Shown in pieces: positions 61,469-64,000 of a stretch of 64,000 nt of DNA. The notes beneath the pieces are model-generated. The model saw only the letters and a list, made by a program, of their open reading frames with translations, was not told the DNA's origin and made no database searches. Numbering within the stretch: the first letter of the stretch is position 1; each line of letters opens with the position of its first letter. Source of the DNA: Acanthacorydalis orientalis (Eukaryota; Arthropoda; Insecta; Megaloptera; Corydalidae); contig CM068313.1 in the NCBI GenBank assembly GCA_034766995.1, positions 23,781,512 to 23,845,511 on the forward strand, written 5' to 3'. Position numbers and translations under genes: made by a program.

Positions 61469-62579
61469 GTTAAAAAATTGTTCACATATTTGTCGATTTT
61501 AGTATTATATTTATTTTTTATCGCTGTACAAAAATTGTATTACATGTTTAATATCAAAAAACTATATTAGATCGGAACATCACAATAAAAAACAATTTAG
61601 TTCTAATAATGTGTCGTATAAAATGTCATCCATCGTATTATATAATAGTGTAATATATTTTGTTGCAATATTATTTTTCATAAAAATTGTATGGTTTTAT
61701 TATAAAATTAATTATTTATCAAATCGTATAAGTAGACGTTTTTAAAAGCACTCATTAATTGTTTAAAATAATTATTTTCTTCATAATTCTTTCGATACAG
61801 TAGAAAAAATAATATCCATTTGATGAAAAATTGTATCAAGGCAATAGTACTAGATTAAAATATATTAAGGAGATGATATACAATATAAATGAAGTAATGC
61901 ATATATTTAATTTTGTTTTAGGTAGAAATGCCATTATAAAATGTTCCTTTTTTCTCTTCAGAATATAAAATTACTTTTAGATAAACTAGTGTAGATATTA
62001 ATATAAAAATGTATTTTTTAACGGATGGATTACAAACGAATGAAAGAAATTTATTTAGCTGCATATTGATTCAATGATCTTAAACCAATATTTACGAATG
62101 GTGGGGAAAATAGAAACGATTCTAAGAATGTAGTTTAATCACCCTAAATAAATATGTTTACATAGTGTAAAAAAGTTAAAAGATTGATATCTATACTTAA
62201 AATAAGTAACATTGTTATGAAATAAATGTCTTAAAAACGTTAACAATTTGCTACTTGTACATATTAAGCATATGTTTACTTCATATAATTACGAGTTTAA
62301 TTTTTAAAAATAACTATTTCAAAATTCATTGACAACTTGCAATTTTGAAATATATTTTTCAGAAATAAAATATGTTCTTTGGGAATTTCATATTATTATC
62401 TAAAAATGTTCTCTTCTATGTTTATAAGACGAAAAAAATTAATTAAACCTTTAATGTAATAATCAATTAAAATGTGTAAAAAATAACAAACTTTTATAAA
62501 AAAAATGGTGAAATAAATTAAAAGTAATGACTAAACTCGCAATAAAATACTTTTGTATTCAGTAACAACAAAGAACAAA
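60913..62579. other. AT-rich non-coding stretch
   Basis: Nothing recognisable apart from the TA array at 61382-61468. Confidence 0.6.
61382..61468. repeat. (TA)n microsatellite
   Basis: About 87 bases with GTATG and ACATA breaks. Confidence 0.96.
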
Positions 62580-62925
62580 AACTTGACTAAAGGGTGACAC
62601 CACACTTTCGATTGACCTAAAAATCGAGATGTGTTTTCAGCTTTATACGAATAAACATAAAAATCAATGTTTATATAAAATAACAAACGTAAGTAACGAT
62701 ATTGCCGAGAGTCAACAAAATTGAGAGAGACAGTGGTAATGGAATAGCCATATAACCAGATGAAGCGTTAACCGACGAATAACTGAAAAATATAAAATGG
62801 CGTAGAAAAATGAAGCGAAGAGACAAAATTCAATAGTTCTCTAGAGTAACATGAAAAATAGTTGTCAGAGGACTCTGACAGAAAGAAAATAAGGCTGGAT
62901 GTAGGCGAATCAGCTCAATATATGC
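62580..62925. other. moderately complex island with inverted repeat
   Basis: About 340 bases richer than the flanks (GGGTGACACCACACTTTCG near 62592, GATATTGCCGAGAGTC near 62698). A perfect 8 bp inverted repeat, TGTCAGAG-GA... read as TGTCAGAGGACTCTGACA, lies at 62863-62880. There is no open frame of note. Confidence 0.3.
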
Positions 62926-64000
62926 GTATGTGTATGAATATATGTAATAGTATATATATATATATATATATATAATGTTTTATTAATAAACATACATTAA
63001 TGCTCTTCAGTAACATTTGTCAAAGTACAAATACGTATTTTAGACAATATACGAATAGCTCTAAGAGCGTTCATAGTGAAAAACGCAATTATATTAAAAC
63101 ATGTTATACAAAATGTATGTATTTAATCTCTTGCTTTGTGATGCATATACATTTACAATTTATCACCGTTTCGTGTTTAGCAGTGATAAGTATCAAGTGA
63201 AATTGTTGTACTACCCTACTTTTGAAGCATCGTATCTAATTTATATTACAAAGGTAGTAAATGTTGTATGAATTTGTAACTTTAAAACGTTGACTGTAGA
63301 GTTTTGGTGACATTACATGATTATATTACTGATCTTTTGTTAATGTGATATAAAATAGTATATTTAAAATAATGTTATATTTTTTTAGATTTGTAGTATA
63401 ATCTACTATTTTTTCATACACCATAATTACTGTTTTTTTTTAAATATATATATATATATATACCAATTGAAATTTAATAAACAAATATGAAACACACAAA
63501 ATTAACTAAAGATGTATTTACATGTAAAATTTTAGTACTACCTAAATACAATGTTCTTCTAGACTATAATGAAACAATAATTAATCTAATTCAAACAAAA
63601 ATAAAGTGTTAACATTTAATGTTTCTAATTTTAAAATTAATGTTATGTACAAACTTTATCAATCGTTACATTGATTGATCAATTTTTAAACCTGAAATGT
63701 TCATTTTTAACGCCAATTTTGTTTATTCATAAAAGTTCGTGAATAGTGAATGGAGTCAATGTCACTAGTTTTTAATCAATGACGATATTTGTTTTGCAAA
63801 ACTGATATTATTTTTTTAAATATCTTCAAAAACATGTCAAGTTCTCTGTCATAACAAGAAAGACATAAATTTTCAATAAAGAAGATACGTAGCGCTATTT
63901 ATAAATTATTTGTTGTAATATTTTTTGATTACGTTTATCGTTTTCAGTTAAAAAATAATAGTGAAAAATGTGTTTACTATTATTTTGTATAATTATATGT
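62926..64000. other. AT-rich non-coding stretch to the window edge
   Basis: No gene supported. Short TA runs at 62953-62974 and 63445-63462. The 66-codon frame at 63000-63200 is unrecognised. Confidence 0.6.

Noticed and set aside
1..64000. CRISPR arrays, bacterial operons, ribosome binding sites, origins
   Set aside because: Repeats are simple dinucleotides or transposons; composition and splice-like signals are eukaryotic.

Overview
This 64 kb window is very AT-rich, gene-poor DNA that looks like an arthropod genome, most probably an insect. I cannot name the species or the locus. The evidence is the mix of transposons (RTE-type LINE, several mariner/Tc1 transposases, a palindromic MITE family, a hAT-like MITE), more than 60 (TA)n microsatellite tracts often joined to (CA)n or (GA)n, long non-coding stretches, and splice-like rather than bacterial signals. 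No complete host gene, rRNA or tRNA is visible. The many long open frames that read YIYIYI are only (TA)n repeats and are not annotated as genes.

Layout. 0-3 kb: an old RTE 3' end (about 200-613) and a TIR-bounded Tc1/mariner-superfamily element (1834-3070) with a broken transposase. 3-12.9 kb: non-coding, with three more complex islands (about 8.0, 10.1-10.3 and 12.2-12.65 kb). 12.9-13.6 kb: a young 5'-truncated RTE copy with a (GAT)n tail inside a TA tract. 18.3-18.5 kb (minus): a short exon-like segment starting with ATG and encoding a signal-peptide-like N-terminus, ending at a GTATGT donor; a complex block at 19.56-19.83 kb may lie upstream of it. 20.07-20.5 kb: a decayed mariner 3' half (minus). 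25.2-26.13 kb: a mariner with both ends and a 5' internal deletion. 26.7-34.5 kb: complex islands, a diverged duplicated segment (27.26/28.13 kb) and a possible Helitron end. 37.8-40.4 kb: three small exon-like segments on the plus strand. 41.58-41.76 kb: a 172 bp deletion derivative of the mariner family. 47.73-48.04 kb: a hAT-like MITE between two TA tracts. 50.0, 53.1 and 60.7 kb (and a short copy at 16.95 kb): a palindromic MITE family, every copy in or against (TA)n. 53.7-54.07 kb: a GC-richer island with an initiator-like motif and a textbook CAG|GTGAGT donor, a candidate promoter plus first non-coding exon on the plus strand. 58.2-58.64 kb: a mariner 5' half. 59.77-60.69 kb: a decayed RTE on the minus strand.

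The host content is best read as intergenic or long-intron DNA between or inside genes whose main coding exons lie outside the window. The exon, promoter and conserved-element calls are inference from local composition and splice motifs. The transposon calls rest on protein motifs and terminal repeats that can be read directly.
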